A DNA stretch of 51,627 nucleotides from an uncultured Gammaproteobacteria bacterium (GTDB lineage Bacteria; Pseudomonadota; Gammaproteobacteria; Eutrophobiales; Eutrophobiaceae): contig CALKEZ010000017.1 of the NCBI GenBank assembly GCA_938084745.1, forward strand, positions 175,458 to 227,084, read 5' to 3'. Positions 34,944 to 47,519 of this stretch are shown piece by piece. The notes under the pieces were generated by a model. It was not told the origin of the DNA, made no database searches, and worked only from the letters and a program-made list of their open reading frames with translations. Both the position numbers and the translations under genes were made by a program. The first letter of the stretch is position 1, and each line of letters starts with the position of its first letter.

Positions 34944-35939
34944 ATGAACCGAAGAGCTTTCATTTCGAGTGTTTTATCAACATTATTGGTGAGCTATCAA
35001 TCGCGCCTTAGCGCAATTGAGCAGCTCCTGAAACCGAATAAAACCGGCTATGTTTCAGACCCGGTGTTTTTACAACATCATATTAGCCCGGATCACCCGG
35101 AAACTCCGCGACGAGTACAATATATTCAGGACGCCCTGCAATCATCCGCTATCTGGCAAGATCTGGTTCAAATTAATTTAAAAGCGGAAATTGGGGATTG
35201 GTTGAAAACAGCCCATACGAATGAGCATATTGCTTCAATTCGAAAAAACACACCTGTTTCTCATAAAGTAGCGGTCGCTGGCGTGCGCGCCTGTCTTGCT
35301 GCTGTCGACGAGGTGGCAAGTCAACGAATAGACAATGCGTTTTGTGCTTCTCGACCACCGGGACACCATGCCTTAAATACGGGCAAAGAAGAGGGGTTCT
35401 GTTATTACAATAATGTCGCCATTGCTACGCGCTATGTGCAACAACACTATGGTCTAAAGAAAGTATTGATCATCGATTGGGATTATCATCATGGAAACGC
35501 AACAGAAGCGATGTTTTATGATGATCCTGACGTGTTATATTTTTCAACACATGATCTCTATGCCTATCCCGGCACGGGCGATCCGGCAAAACGAGGTCGT
35601 GGCAAAGGACTGGGTTATAATATCAATGTGCATCTCCCTTGCGGCACTGATGATCAGTCGATAATCGATATATACAACTCAATCTTACTGCCTGCAGCAA
35701 ATCAGTTTAAACCAGATATGATATTCATCTCCGCTGGTTTTGATAGTCGCGAACATGATTTATTAGGCTGTTTAGATATAACTGATGCGGGTTTTGCAGC
35801 GATGACGAGGATAGTTATGCAGATAGCAAACACTCATTGTGATGGTCGCATAGTTTCATTGCTGGAAGGAGGTTATAATCTAAAAGGTATCGCCAGTGCA
35901 GTAGTCGCGCATATCACGACCTTATTAGGTAAAAGCTGA
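34944..35939 (+). CDS. Histone-deacetylase-fold amidohydrolase with a twin-arginine-like N-terminus
   Basis: A 331-residue protein of the HDAC/acetylpolyamine amidohydrolase superfamily. Active-site features are all present: SRPPGHHA (catalytic His pair), GFCYYNNVA, IDWDYHHGN (Asp and His zinc ligands), STHDLYAYPGTG and SAGFDSREHD (third ligand), with LEGGYNL near the end. Residues 1-31 are extra: MNRRAFISSVLSTLLVSY resembles a Tat signal (RRxF plus a hydrophobic stretch). If used, it would place the enzyme in the periplasm, which is unusual for this family. The substrate is unknown. Confidence 0.88.
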   Translation: MNRRAFISSVLSTLLVSYQSRLSAIEQLLKPNKTGYVSDPVFLQHHISPDHPETPRRVQYIQDALQSSAIWQDLVQINLKAEIGDWLKTAHTNEHIASIRKNTPVSHKVAVAGVRACLAAVDEVASQRIDNAFCASRPPGHHALNTGKEEGFCYYNNVAIATRYVQQHYGLKKVLIIDWDYHHGNATEAMFYDDPDVLYFSTHDLYAYPGTGDPAKRGRGKGLGYNINVHLPCGTDDQSIIDIYNSILLPAANQFKPDMIFISAGFDSREHDLLGCLDITDAGFAAMTRIVMQIANTHCDGRIVSLLEGGYNLKGIASAVVAHITTLLGKS

Positions 35940-36084
35940 TAGAGAAGACTAAAACAAGCCCACTTTCACGAGGTGCGTGATGGTTGAACTGGTCGTTTAA
36001 TCGTTTGTTTCATGAATCTTTTGAACAAACTTCATAATAAACAAAATTATAATATAAAAATTGACAACAGGTGTATGCATTAAA

Positions 36085-36513
36085 ATGAAAACAACAACAT
36101 TACTAGAGAAAGAATTTCAATATGATGGTAAAGGCCCGGAACTTGATCGCGTTATCTGGTCACATGGTGGCGTAATATTAAAAGGTTTTGAATATTACAA
36201 TCCGGGAAAGGCTTCCAAAGAAGACAATATCAAACATCTTAAGTTGATTGGTGTTGAAGCATTTTCAATGGCGATAGAAGACGTCCATGGCAATATTCTC
36301 GCCAATGAAAGTTCACCTGCAGCAATATTTAAAGTGGAAGACTCAGCCTGGGCACAGCAGTTTGATTTTACTAATCTCGACAATTGTAACCACTATCAGA
36401 TTGTCTTTTATAATGAGATTTATGATGTTCTTTGCACCGAGATAAAGTCTGGTGAAGGTCGACTTTTAAGTGACATGCAGACGGTAATTGAACAAAAACA
36501 AGTCCAGCAGTAA
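36085..36513 (+). CDS. Unrecognised small protein (142 aa)
   Basis: No family recognised. It is an acidic soluble protein without signal peptide or membrane helix. Alternating strands around VIWSHGGVILKGFEYYN and HYQIVFYNEIYDVLC suggest a beta-sandwich. I used ATG 36085; a TTG at 36061 is in frame and would add eight residues. The gene stands alone, 145 bases after the HDAC-like gene, and converges with the DUF1820 gene. Confidence 0.6.
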   Translation: MKTTTLLEKEFQYDGKGPELDRVIWSHGGVILKGFEYYNPGKASKEDNIKHLKLIGVEAFSMAIEDVHGNILANESSPAAIFKVEDSAWAQQFDFTNLDNCNHYQIVFYNEIYDVLCTEIKSGEGRLLSDMQTVIEQKQVQQ

Positions 36514-36553
36514 CTGCCTTCAACAAATACCAACACGTATAGACCAGACGCTG

Positions 36554-36579
36554 GACGCGGAGCCCTAAGGCTACGCGTC
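36554..36579. repeat. GC-rich imperfect inverted repeat between convergent genes
   Basis: GACGCG-G-AGCC pairs with GGCT-A-CGCGTC around a CTAA loop: ten paired bases with one mismatch. It covers the DUF1820 stop codon. There is no T-tract on either side, so it is not a standard intrinsic terminator, though it could stop or pause transcription. Confidence 0.45.
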
Positions 36580-36909
36580 AGTGTCGCCGCGGGTTTTGGT
36601 ATAAACCGGAAAAGGCATGACGTTGCCATCTTTTGATGCACCTTCCGTTATTTTTGCAGTACCTTGTTTTTTTACTTCGTCGATGCGGATGATCGAGTGC
36701 ATAGGCACAAAGCTTCTTTCAACACCCTCGAATTCGGTTTTTAGGCTTTCCTCGGTGGGATCAACGACCACGGAGCTGCGTTCGCCGAAAATCATCTCTT
36801 CTATTTCAATAAATCCAAACATGGCGTCATGATGTACGCTCTTGGCATAAACCTCGTAGATCTTGCCTTGGTTATGAAATATGACTTTGTAAATATTATT
36901 TTCTGACAT
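36571..36909 (-). CDS. DUF1820 family protein
   Basis: A 112-residue protein of the DUF1820 family, with YKVIFHNQGKIYEVYAKSV, FGFIEIEEMIFGE and FVPMHSIIRIDEVKKQGTAK typical of it. The function is unknown; members are small soluble proteins common in gammaproteobacteria. It lies 73 bases downstream of the AbgT transporter on the same strand. The stop codon is inside the inverted repeat at 36554-36579. Confidence 0.88.
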   Translation of the reverse strand: MSENNIYKVIFHNQGKIYEVYAKSVHHDAMFGFIEIEEMIFGERSSVVVDPTEESLKTEFEGVERSFVPMHSIIRIDEVKKQGTAKITEGASKDGNVMPFPVYTKTRGDTDA

Positions 36910-36982
36910 TTCTATTATGTGTACCTGTTTTAAGTATTACCCGGGTTTAAAAGCGGGCGAATCATAGCATAGTTCAGTTTAA

Positions 36983-38470
36983 TCACTGCATTTGATATAT
37001 CAGGTCACCGCCGGGACCTAATGGCAAACCCGTATTAATCCAGAGTATCAGCAGTACTAACCACGCTATTAAAAATGCGATGGAATAGGGTAGCATCATA
37101 GCAACCACGGTCCCCAGACCTGACCCACGCACATATTTCTTCACTTCCATCAGTATGATGATCATATACGGGTTCATTGGCGTTATAACATTACTCACCG
37201 AGTCACCAACACGGTAAGCTGCCTGGGTAAGTTCAGGGCTGATACCAATCTGCATTAACATAGGCACGAACACGGGCGCAAAAAATGCGTATTTTGCCGA
37301 CGCTGAACCAATCACAAGATTGATCAAAACTACCATTAAGACAAAACAACTCAACAAAAGTGCATCTTCCACCATTAATTCTCGTAAAAACTGACCGCCG
37401 GCGATTGCCAGCATTTGGCCCAGTCCGGATTGATTAAACGCCGCGATGAACTGCGCGGCAAAAAAAGCCAGTACAATATAGGGACCCAGGCGACTCATAA
37501 CCTCGCCGAGAATAATGGCGACATCGCGATCATTTTTAACATTGCCCGATAAAATGCCGTAAATTAATCCGGGTATAAAAAACAGGATGAATAAAAGCGG
37601 GACGGTCACTTCAATCCAACGATCGAAACGTTTTCCGGCACCAAACAAAGGGCCATTATCTAGGGTAATGGCAAAATAGAAGACAATTAGCAGCACGAAC
37701 ACAGAAAGGACTGCATACAGCAATGCGCGCTTTTCAATGTCTCCCAGTTCAATAACACCTTCAGCAAGGTTTTGATCAGCGACACCTGCTATTGCCGGTT
37801 CGACATAACGTTCTGTCACAAACCAGCCGACCAGGGTCAGCATGATTGTTGACACGATCATAAACCACCAATTAGCCGTTACGGCAACTTGATAACCGGC
37901 ATCGATAACCTGCGCGCCCGATTGAGTAAATCCGGCTAATAATGGATCGAGCGCGGTTATAAATAGATTCGCGCTAAATCCCGCAGACACACCAGCGAAA
38001 GAAACAGCGATACCTGTTAACGGGGAACGACCCGCGGCGATATAGAGTGCTGCTGCTATCGGAATAAGGACGACATAGCCTGCATCCAGAGCAATAGAGG
38101 AGATAATACCCAGCAATAATGTTGCTGGCGTTAATAAACGTTGATGGACATGTGTTATAGAAAAATGTAGCAAAGCCGGCAGGAAACCGGTCTTTTCTGC
38201 CAAACCAATACCGAGCATGCCCACCAGCACAATGCCTAGCGGTGGAAAACGAATAAAGTTCTCAACCATGGAGGATAACAACCACCAGCAACCATCAGAA
38301 CTGATCAAATCAAAGGCAACAATGGCATTGCCATTAGGATCAATAACGCGCCAATCCAGATTGGCTACCATGGTTGATAAAATAAAAATCAGGGCTGTCC
38401 CAACAACAAACAAGGTAGCTGGATCGGGAAGTTTATTGCCTGTTTTTTCGATGAATGTCAGAAATTTCAT
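36983..38470 (-). CDS. AbgT family transporter
   Basis: A 495-residue polytopic protein of the AbgT family (E. coli AbgT imports p-aminobenzoyl-glutamate; MtrF-type members export sulfonamides). Conserved segments include GNKLPDPATLF, SSIALDAGYVVLIPIAAALY, GVSAGFSANLF, LGPYIVLAFFAAQFIAAFN and VITPMNPYMIIIL. The substrate is not evident. Its ATG overlaps the stop of the alpha/beta hydrolase gene by four bases, so the two are made together. Confidence 0.9.
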   Translation of the reverse strand: MKFLTFIEKTGNKLPDPATLFVVGTALIFILSTMVANLDWRVIDPNGNAIVAFDLISSDGCWWLLSSMVENFIRFPPLGIVLVGMLGIGLAEKTGFLPALLHFSITHVHQRLLTPATLLLGIISSIALDAGYVVLIPIAAALYIAAGRSPLTGIAVSFAGVSAGFSANLFITALDPLLAGFTQSGAQVIDAGYQVAVTANWWFMIVSTIMLTLVGWFVTERYVEPAIAGVADQNLAEGVIELGDIEKRALLYAVLSVFVLLIVFYFAITLDNGPLFGAGKRFDRWIEVTVPLLFILFFIPGLIYGILSGNVKNDRDVAIILGEVMSRLGPYIVLAFFAAQFIAAFNQSGLGQMLAIAGGQFLRELMVEDALLLSCFVLMVVLINLVIGSASAKYAFFAPVFVPMLMQIGISPELTQAAYRVGDSVSNVITPMNPYMIIILMEVKKYVRGSGLGTVVAMMLPYSIAFLIAWLVLLILWINTGLPLGPGGDLIYQMQ

Positions 38471-39315
38471 CTCTTGAGTACGTCCGTAATAAAATGGTCA
38501 ATTCCATTACTGTATTTTTCCCCGGTCAGTAAGAAACCTTCATTATGACCGCCGCGAATATCCATAAACATTTTATTTACCTGTGGTGATTCTGTCGCGG
38601 CTTGCGCGAATAAAGCCTTACCATGTTGATAGGGAATTATCTCATCGTCGATACTATGGATAACCAGCAAAGGCGATTTATTATGTGCGATTCTCTCTAT
38701 TGATGCATATTTAATGCGTGCCAGTAAACTGGTTGGCAAGTAAGGGTAGTAATATTTTCCGATGTCTGCAATTGAGGTGAAGCTGGATTCTATTATCAAG
38801 CCCGCAGGCGTATGTCTGTTCGCAAGCCAGGTAGCGACTGCGCCGCCGAGAGAGCGGCCAAAGACAATGATCTCATCGCTCTTTAGCCCCTTCTCGTTAA
38901 GCAGGTATTCCCAGGCAGCTTCTGCATCCAGATAGGTTCCTTGTTCTGATGGCCGGCCACTACTCTTGCCATAACCACGATAATCAATGATGAATACGGA
39001 CAATCCAAGTTGATTAAAAATCGCAATGCTCTCGAGCCGATGTGAAATATTACCTGCATTACCATGCAAGAAAAGCAATGTTGCTCTGGCTTCAACTGCG
39101 GGGATCCACCAACCATTGATGACTTCACCATCAGCAGTGACCAAGCTTACATCTTCATAATCAAGTGATATTGTTGAAGGTGTCGTTTGAATTATTGCGT
39201 GTGGATAAAAAACCAGCTTTGGTTGGTAAAAATAGAGCAATAGAGCGAGCAAAAGCCATACGCTAATAGAGATAAAAACAATAGATTGGAACATGCGTTT
39301 AACAATCGCGCGCAT
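38467..39315 (-). CDS. Membrane-anchored alpha/beta hydrolase (BEM46-like)
   Basis: A 282-residue hydrolase. One N-terminal helix (about residues 10-30) tethers it to the inner membrane. The oxyanion region is LFLHGNAGN, the nucleophile serine is in GRSLGG, the acid is in IHSIDDEIIP, and the catalytic His is in RGGHNEGF. The BEM46-type pattern is clear, with IDYRGYGKSSG. The substrate is unknown. It is translationally coupled to the AbgT transporter gene, so it may act on what that transporter carries. Confidence 0.85.
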   Translation of the reverse strand: MRAIVKRMFQSIVFISISVWLLLALLLYFYQPKLVFYPHAIIQTTPSTISLDYEDVSLVTADGEVINGWWIPAVEARATLLFLHGNAGNISHRLESIAIFNQLGLSVFIIDYRGYGKSSGRPSEQGTYLDAEAAWEYLLNEKGLKSDEIIVFGRSLGGAVATWLANRHTPAGLIIESSFTSIADIGKYYYPYLPTSLLARIKYASIERIAHNKSPLLVIHSIDDEIIPYQHGKALFAQAATESPQVNKMFMDIRGGHNEGFLLTGEKYSNGIDHFITDVLKR

Positions 39316-39368
39316 CTTATTGCGAAGAATCAGTAGGTTGTTTACATGACAATGCTTTGGGCCACTAG

Positions 39369-39923
39369 TTAAATAGCCTGGTTTTTCAGATTTTCCTCAA
39401 GTATCTTCAGGTTACGTTTCGCATCGAGTAACCATGGATGAATATCCAGTGCCGCCTTAAATTCAATTAAAGCCGATTGCCAGCGACTTAATTTGATATA
39501 ACACAGACCACGACCGGAGATAGAACCAAAATGACGTGGTTCTCGTTTCAGTGTTTCTTCGATGTTTATTAACGATTCTTCTATATCGCCCATCATGTAA
39601 TTAACCGTAGCGAGTTTATTCCACCCCTCTGCAAAATCAGGCGATCGTTTAGTGACCTGAATAAAGATATCACGGCCTTCGGCAAGATTGCCGCGTCCGA
39701 CTTCCGTCATCGCTTGTTCCATTAGCTCATTCGTCGATTGATCGCTGGATTGCAACCAGATAGTCCATATCCGATCAGCAATCACATCTGCTTCGTAACC
39801 GTTGTCGCTACTTCCAAGTTCACTGAACAATTGTTCCAGTTCGGGATCTGTTTGATCCGCATAGACTGCCGGCATAATCAAACAAGTGGCAATTAGAATA
39901 AGACACTTAAACATGTTATTCAT
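39369..39923 (-). CDS. Periplasmic tetratricopeptide-repeat protein
   Basis: A 184-residue protein with a signal peptide (KCLILIATCLIMPAVYA, cleavage before DQT) and two to three TPR units at about residues 75-175 (DFAEGWNKLATVNYMMGDIE, then HFGSISGRGLCYIKLSRWQS). TPR proteins hold partners together; none is identifiable here. It lies between trxB (97 bases upstream) and the hydrolase gene (53 bases downstream), all on the minus strand. Confidence 0.82.
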   Translation of the reverse strand: MNNMFKCLILIATCLIMPAVYADQTDPELEQLFSELGSSDNGYEADVIADRIWTIWLQSSDQSTNELMEQAMTEVGRGNLAEGRDIFIQVTKRSPDFAEGWNKLATVNYMMGDIEESLINIEETLKREPRHFGSISGRGLCYIKLSRWQSALIEFKAALDIHPWLLDAKRNLKILEENLKNQAI

Positions 39924-40020
39924 TAATTTTTATCCCTGGATAAATAACTGAACAGGCATTGTTCATTATTGCCCGTGGTATCACAAGTCAATATAGCCGC
40001 AGTCTCTGGGACCAGAGTTT

Positions 40021-40998
<978 letters not shown>

Positions 40999-41089
40999 CT
41001 AATTTAAAAGTGCGTTATGGTACGTTAAACAAGTATGATCAGCAAAAAATATCGGTTTACAAAAAAAACTGATTTTTCTAATTTTATTG

Positions 41090-41118
41090 TTTAAATACTT
41101 CCTTTATAAACATATAAT
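41090..41118 (+). promoter_or_regulatory. Candidate promoter for ftsK
   Basis: A perfect TATAAT (41113-41118) lies 17 bases after TTTAAA (41090-41095), 31 bases before the GTG start. The -35 is a poor match, so confidence rests on the -10 box and position. AAGGA at 41138-41142 is the ribosome binding site. Confidence 0.4.
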
Positions 41119-41148
41119 TACAGATAAATTTTAGTAAAAAGGATTAAT

Positions 41149-43455
41149 GTGTCGCAAGCATCACGCAAACAAAAAGTAAGTAAACCTATTTCTGATCACG
41201 TGATTACAAATGTTCGCGAGGTGCTGGTTTTTGCGTCTTTAATAGTCGCTGTTTTTTTATTCCTGGCTCTTTTTACTTATCATCCTGATGATCCCGGTTG
41301 GTCGCATTCGGTTACGGTACATGAAGTCCATAACAGTGCCGGAGCTGTTGGTGCCTGGATAGCCGACATCATGCTTTATGTGTTTGGTTATTTCGGTTAT
41401 GTCATACCATTGTTAATTCTCACCAGCGGTTGGCGTCTATTCCAACTACGACGTAAAAAAGAACCTTTCAACCAATTATTGTTTTCTATTCATGGCATAG
41501 GCATTGTGCTTGGCTTGCTTGGCGGCTGTGGTATCGCCTGGATGCATTTTTATGCAGGGGCAGCATTACCTTACGAAGTTCGTGGCGCTGGCGGCATATT
41601 GGGCGATGCGATAGGCACAACATTGCTCAATACCACCGGCGATATTGGCAGCACATTGCTGATGCTAGCCATGCTGATAATTGGTTTGACCCTGTACACG
41701 GGCTTATCCTGGATATTGATATTGGATTCTACCGGCCGCTTCACATTGAATTCTGTCACCGCTATCAGGAATAGAATTGCATCCTTCAAGGATGAAGCAG
41801 AAGGACGTCGCGCAAAAAAGGACCGCGAACATGTTTTCAAACAAGAACAAGAGACCATAGAGCATCGCGTACCACCACGAATCGATCCGATTAAACCCGA
41901 CATCAAACCGGGCATACGGGCAGTTAAAGAAAAACAGGAAAACTTATTTGAACCGCCATCCGAGACTGTGTTGCCGCCACTGAGTCTACTCGACGACCCG
42001 GCACCGGCTAAAGCGCAATATTCAAAAGAAGCTCTAGAAGCGATTTCACGGCAGGTCGAATTAAAATTAAAAGACTTTGGAGTGAGCGTGGAAGTTGTTG
42101 CTGTTCACCCGGGGCCGGTTATTACCCGATTTGAGTTGGACCCAGCGCCTGGAGTCAAAGGCAGCCAAATCATTAACCTGTCTAAGGATCTGGCACGTTC
42201 ATTATCAGTCATCAGTGTCAGGGTCGTTGATGTGATACCCGGCAAGCCCTATATCGGTCTTGAAATTCCGAATGAAAATAGGGAACTCGTCACGCTTGGT
42301 GAAATATTGAACACCACGGAATATGAATCGATGAAATCGCCCATGGTGTTGGCCTTGGGTAAAGATATCAGCGGCAAGCCTATCGTGACAGATCTGGGCA
42401 AAATGCCGCATCTACTCGTTGCAGGAACGACAGGCTCAGGTAAATCTGTTGCCTTGAATGCCATGATTTTAAGTCTTTTATATAAAGCAACGGCGCTTGA
42501 AGTACGCATGATCATGATTGATCCGAAGATGCTTGAATTATCCGTATATGAAGGTATTCCGAACCTGTTAGCACCTGTGGTAACGGATATGAAAGAAGCC
42601 GCCAATGCCCTGCGTTGGTGTGTTGCCGAAATGGAGCGTCGCTATAAGCTCATGTCATCTCTGGGTGTCAGGAATATTACCGGGTACAACAAAAAAGTAA
42701 GTGATGCGATTGCGAAAGGTAATCCCATACCTGATCCGACTTATAAGCCTATCAGTCCGGAAGATGAAATCCGCTATCTGGAAAAACTGCCTTTTATAAT
42801 CGTCATCATTGATGAATTGGCCGATATGATGATGACTGTCGGCAAAAAAGTAGAAGAATTGATTGCCAGACTTGCGCAAAAGGCCAGGGCAGCGGGCGTA
42901 CATCTAATACTCGCCACCCAGAGACCTTCGGTCGATGTTATAACCGGATTAATTAAAGCTAACGTACCGACACGCATCGCCTTTCAGGTTTCTTCGAAGA
43001 TCGACTCGAGAACTATTCTGGATCAAATGGGTGCCGAACAATTATTGGGGCACGGTGATATGTTGTATTTGCCTCCAGGCACAAGTTTACCTGAACGAGT
43101 TCACGGTGCATTTGTCTCAGATGAGGAGGTCCATAAAGTAGTAGATGATCTTAAATCTCGCGGCACACCTGAGTATATTGATGATATTTTGCGCGGCCCG
43201 TCAGAAGGCGGTGCCGATGCGATACCAGGCCTTGATGTGCCAAGAGAGGAGATGGACCCGCTTTATGATGAGGCCGTGCGTATCGTTACAGAAACACGCA
43301 AGGCATCAATATCATACATACAGAGAAGGTTGAAGATTGGCTATAATCGGGCCGCAAGAATAGTTGAAGAAATGGAAAACAGCGGCCTGGTTGGGCCGTT
43401 GGAATCAAATGGCAGCCGTGAAGTATTAGCTGCGCCACCTCCACCAATAGATTAA
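41149..43455 (+). CDS. ftsK: FtsK, DNA translocase of cell division
   Basis: A 768-residue protein starting at GTG 41149. The N-terminal 200 or so residues hold four membrane helices that join the divisome. A rather short linker (about 205-290) leads to the motor domain (about 290-680), with Walker [16 protein letters not shown] (about 424-438) and Walker [15 protein letters not shown] (about 547-560). The C-terminal winged-helix gamma domain (about 695-760, with [20 protein letters not shown]) reads KOPS sites and activates XerCD. lolA follows after four bases. Confidence 0.96.
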   Translation: MSQASRKQKVSKPISDHVITNVREVLVFASLIVAVFLFLALFTYHPDDPGWSHSVTVHEVHNSAGAVGAWIADIMLYVFGYFGYVIPLLILTSGWRLFQLRRKKEPFNQLLFSIHGIGIVLGLLGGCGIAWMHFYAGAALPYEVRGAGGILGDAIGTTLLNTTGDIGSTLLMLAMLIIGLTLYTGLSWILILDSTGRFTLNSVTAIRNRIASFKDEAEGRRAKKDREHVFKQEQETIEHRVPPRIDPIKPDIKPGIRAVKEKQENLFEPPSETVLPPLSLLDDPAPAKAQYSKEALEAISRQVELKLKDFGVSVEVVAVHPGPVITRFELDPAPGVKGSQIINLSKDLARSLSVISVRVVDVIPGKPYIGLEIPNENRELVTLGEILNTTEYESMKSPMVLALGKDISGKPIVTDLGKMPHLLVAGTTGSGKSVALNAMILSLLYKATALEVRMIMIDPKMLELSVYEGIPNLLAPVVTDMKEAANALRWCVAEMERRYKLMSSLGVRNITGYNKKVSDAIAKGNPIPDPTYKPISPEDEIRYLEKLPFIIVIIDELADMMMTVGKKVEELIARLAQKARAAGVHLILATQRPSVDVITGLIKANVPTRIAFQVSSKIDSRTILDQMGAEQLLGHGDMLYLPPGTSLPERVHGAFVSDEEVHKVVDDLKSRGTPEYIDDILRGPSEGGADAIPGLDVPREEMDPLYDEAVRIVTETRKASISYIQRRLKIGYNRAARIVEEMENSGLVGPLESNGSREVLAAPPPPID

Positions 43456-43459
43456 CACT

Positions 43460-44113
43460 ATGAATTATTACAAATCGCTGTTTGTTTGTTTTTTTTGCCT
43501 TGTTACCAGCACGTCTGTTTTTGCCGTAGAGCGTGTCGACCCGTTAAAATCCTTTCTCAATGATTTTAATTCATTGCAAGCAAACTTTAGCCAATCACTA
43601 CTAAACGAAAACGGGGAAGAAATTGAAAAGACCTCGGGCACACTCTACCTGCAACAACCCGGCAAGTTTAACTGGTCGTATAAAAATCCGTATATCCAAA
43701 CCATCATATCCAACGGCAAAGTATTGTGGATTTACGATGAAGATCTGGAACAACTAACCATCAGGGAACTTGATAACGATGTCTTTGACAAGACCCCCGC
43801 AGCAATTATTCTGGGTGATTCAATCCTTGAAAAACATTTTACGCAAACTGATCTGGGCAATATAGAAGGCTTCGAGTGGGTAGAATTAATACCACGTGAT
43901 CTTGAGGCACAGTATAAAAATATACGCCTTGGTTTTGATCGTCGGCGTTTGGGCATGATGATCATTGCTGATAACCTCGGGCAAACGACGCGCATCGATT
44001 TTTCAGATGTAAACAAGAATGCGACATTGTCACCCGAATTATTTAACTTTGTTGTTCCAGCCGGCGTTGACGTTATAGATGAAAGAAGCATAAACCAGGC
44101 TGAACCTGAGTAA
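43460..44113 (+). CDS. lolA: LolA, periplasmic lipoprotein carrier
   Basis: A 217-residue protein with a signal peptide (LFVCFFCLVTSTSVFA, cleavage before VER) and the LolA fold: SLQANFSQSLLNENGE, SGTLYLQQPGKFNWSYKNPY and ISNGKVLWIYDEDLEQ. It takes lipoproteins from the LolCD complex, encoded at 23.5-25.4 kb in this window, across the periplasm to LolB. It sits between ftsK and rarA, its usual place in gammaproteobacteria. Confidence 0.95.
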   Translation: MNYYKSLFVCFFCLVTSTSVFAVERVDPLKSFLNDFNSLQANFSQSLLNENGEEIEKTSGTLYLQQPGKFNWSYKNPYIQTIISNGKVLWIYDEDLEQLTIRELDNDVFDKTPAAIILGDSILEKHFTQTDLGNIEGFEWVELIPRDLEAQYKNIRLGFDRRRLGMMIIADNLGQTTRIDFSDVNKNATLSPELFNFVVPAGVDVIDERSINQAEPE

Positions 44114-44159
44114 CGTCCTGTACGGCAACACACACTACTAAACTAATTTCGACTGGGCT

Positions 44160-45473
44160 ATGACAAACGACACTGATTACCGCCCACTTGCAGATCGCAT
44201 GCGTCCGGCAACGATAGAAGCCTATATCGGCCAGGAGCATATACTTGGCCAAAACAAACCACTCAGACTGGCAATAGAACAAGGCCGTTTACATTCCATG
44301 GTTTTCTGGGGACCACCCGGCACAGGAAAAACGACACTCGCCAGATTAATCACTAAATCCTGTGATGCACAGTTCCTATCAGTGTCTGCAGTGCTAAGCG
44401 GTGTCAAAGATATTCGCACAGCAATAGAACAAGCAAAACAGTACAGGGCTGTTTATGGCAAGGACACCGTCTTATTTGTTGATGAAGTCCATCGCTTTAA
44501 TAAATCCCAACAAGATGCCTTTTTACCATTTGTTGAAGATGGAACAATAACGTTTATCGGAGCAACTACCGAGAATCCATCGTTTGAATTAAATAATGCG
44601 TTGTTATCTCGCGTACGAGTCTATGTTTTAAAGTCACTGGATACCGATAGTATCAATAAAATTCTGCAACAAGCTCTACAGGACAATGAGAAAGGTTTAG
44701 GACAGTTGGATTTATCGCTCGATGACACAGCGACAACCAAGTTAGCTGACGTAGCCGATGGCGATGCCCGTCGCGCACTGAATCTACTGGAAATTGCCTC
44801 TGATCTGGCGGAAGAGGGCGTGATTACCGAGAGCTTACTGAATGAAGTCCTGGTTGATGGCTCCATGCGCCGTTTTGATAAAGGCGGTGAAGCGTTTTAT
44901 GATCAGATCTCTGCCTTACATAAATCAGTCCGCGGCTCAAACCCGGACGCTGCATTGTATTGGTTTGTACGAATGATTGATGGTGGTTGCGATCCTTTTT
45001 ATGTTGCCCGCCGGGTAGTACGCATGGCATCGGAAGATATCGGCAATGCCGATCCAAGAGGCTTGCGACTAGCACTAGACGCCTGGGAAACACAAGAACG
45101 TCTCGGATCTCCAGAAGGCGAACTCGCCATCGCCCAAGCCATAATTTATCTTGCCTGCGCCGCGAAAAGTAATGCCGTGTATACCGCCTTTAATACCGCC
45201 ATGCAGGATGCAAAACAATCAGGCTCAAAAGAAGTGCCGTTACATTTACGCAATGCCCCAACGAAATTAATGAAGTCACTCGATTATGGTAAGGATTATC
45301 GCTACGCACATAATGAAGCCGACGGTTATGCCGCAGGGGAACACTATTTCCCGGAAGATATGCCAGAGAAAGCGTATTATCATCCCGTAAACCGCGGCCT
45401 CGAGATCAAAATTGCAGAGAAACTCGCACAGTTAAGAGAACAGGATAAAATAGCCAGAAAAACAAAATCATGA
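44160..45473 (+). CDS. rarA: RarA (MgsA), replication-associated recombination ATPase
   Basis: A 437-residue AAA+ protein related to clamp-loader subunits. Walker A is [14 protein letters not shown] (about residues 51-64), Walker B is [19 protein letters not shown], sensor 1 is [14 protein letters not shown], and the C-terminal tetramerisation region carries the long conserved block with [20 protein letters not shown]. It acts at stalled forks. Its stop overlaps the crcB start by four bases. Confidence 0.95.
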   Translation: MTNDTDYRPLADRMRPATIEAYIGQEHILGQNKPLRLAIEQGRLHSMVFWGPPGTGKTTLARLITKSCDAQFLSVSAVLSGVKDIRTAIEQAKQYRAVYGKDTVLFVDEVHRFNKSQQDAFLPFVEDGTITFIGATTENPSFELNNALLSRVRVYVLKSLDTDSINKILQQALQDNEKGLGQLDLSLDDTATTKLADVADGDARRALNLLEIASDLAEEGVITESLLNEVLVDGSMRRFDKGGEAFYDQISALHKSVRGSNPDAALYWFVRMIDGGCDPFYVARRVVRMASEDIGNADPRGLRLALDAWETQERLGSPEGELAIAQAIIYLACAAKSNAVYTAFNTAMQDAKQSGSKEVPLHLRNAPTKLMKSLDYGKDYRYAHNEADGYAAGEHYFPEDMPEKAYYHPVNRGLEIKIAEKLAQLREQDKIARKTKS

Positions 45474-45840
45474 TGCAACTATTATCAATCGCAATTGGTG
45501 GTGCGGCAGGGGCTTTGTGTCGTTACGGGATGTCGAATGGCATTTACGCTATTCTGGGGCGCGGGTTTCCCTATGGCACATTAGCCGTCAATTTAGTTGG
45601 CTCGGTCATTATGGGAACCGTTTATGTCATGATGACGGAACGTATGGACATTAGCCCGGAATGGCGCGCGGGAATCACGATTGGTTTATTAGGTGCATTC
45701 ACCACGTTTTCAGCGTTTTCAATTGAAACATTAAACTTGCTTGAAGCGGGAGAATCATTAAAAGCGGGCTTAAATATTCTGCTAAGTGTTTCGCTCTGTA
45801 TCAGCGGCTGTTGGTTAGGCATGATTCTAGGGAGGCAAAT

Positions 45841-45844
<4 letters not shown>
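45470..45844 (+). CDS. crcB: CrcB/Fluc fluoride channel
   Basis: A 124-residue membrane protein with four helices. Family motifs are [34 protein letters not shown] (with the channel Asn) and [19 protein letters not shown] (the polar track and Na-binding region). Fluc channels are dual-topology dimers that let out fluoride. The start overlaps the rarA stop, leaving no space for a fluoride riboswitch directly upstream. The DUF190 gene overlaps its stop. Confidence 0.93.
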
Positions 45845-47437
<1,593 letters not shown>

Positions 47438-47470
47438 ATCTAAAGATTAGTGCGTAGCACTTAAAAGAGT

Positions 47471-47496
47471 AAAAAAAAGCGCCCCTAAGGGCGCTT
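47471..47496 (-). terminator. Rho-independent terminator of pntAB
   Basis: AAGCGCCC (47477-47484) pairs with GGGCGCTT (47489-47496) around a four-base loop. On the minus strand the stem is followed by an unbroken T run from the A residues at 47471-47478. It lies 24 bases beyond the pntB stop. It may also stop serS transcripts, but the plus-strand T run is poor. Confidence 0.9.
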
Positions 47497-47519
47497 GTAG
47501 TTTACTAGGAATCAAATGC

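Noticed and set aside
41030..41090. A/T-rich tract between trxB and ftsK as a terminator or repeat
   Set aside because: There is no stable inverted repeat. Both genes diverge from here, so a terminator is not expected; the tract fits promoter sequence.
41571..41915. 114-codon open frame opposite ftsK
   Set aside because: It is antisense to the ftsK membrane and linker region, with no start signal or recognised motif.
45400..45470. Fluoride riboswitch upstream of crcB
   Set aside because: crcB starts inside the end of rarA. The sequence before it is rarA coding, and I see no crcB-motif pseudoknot.
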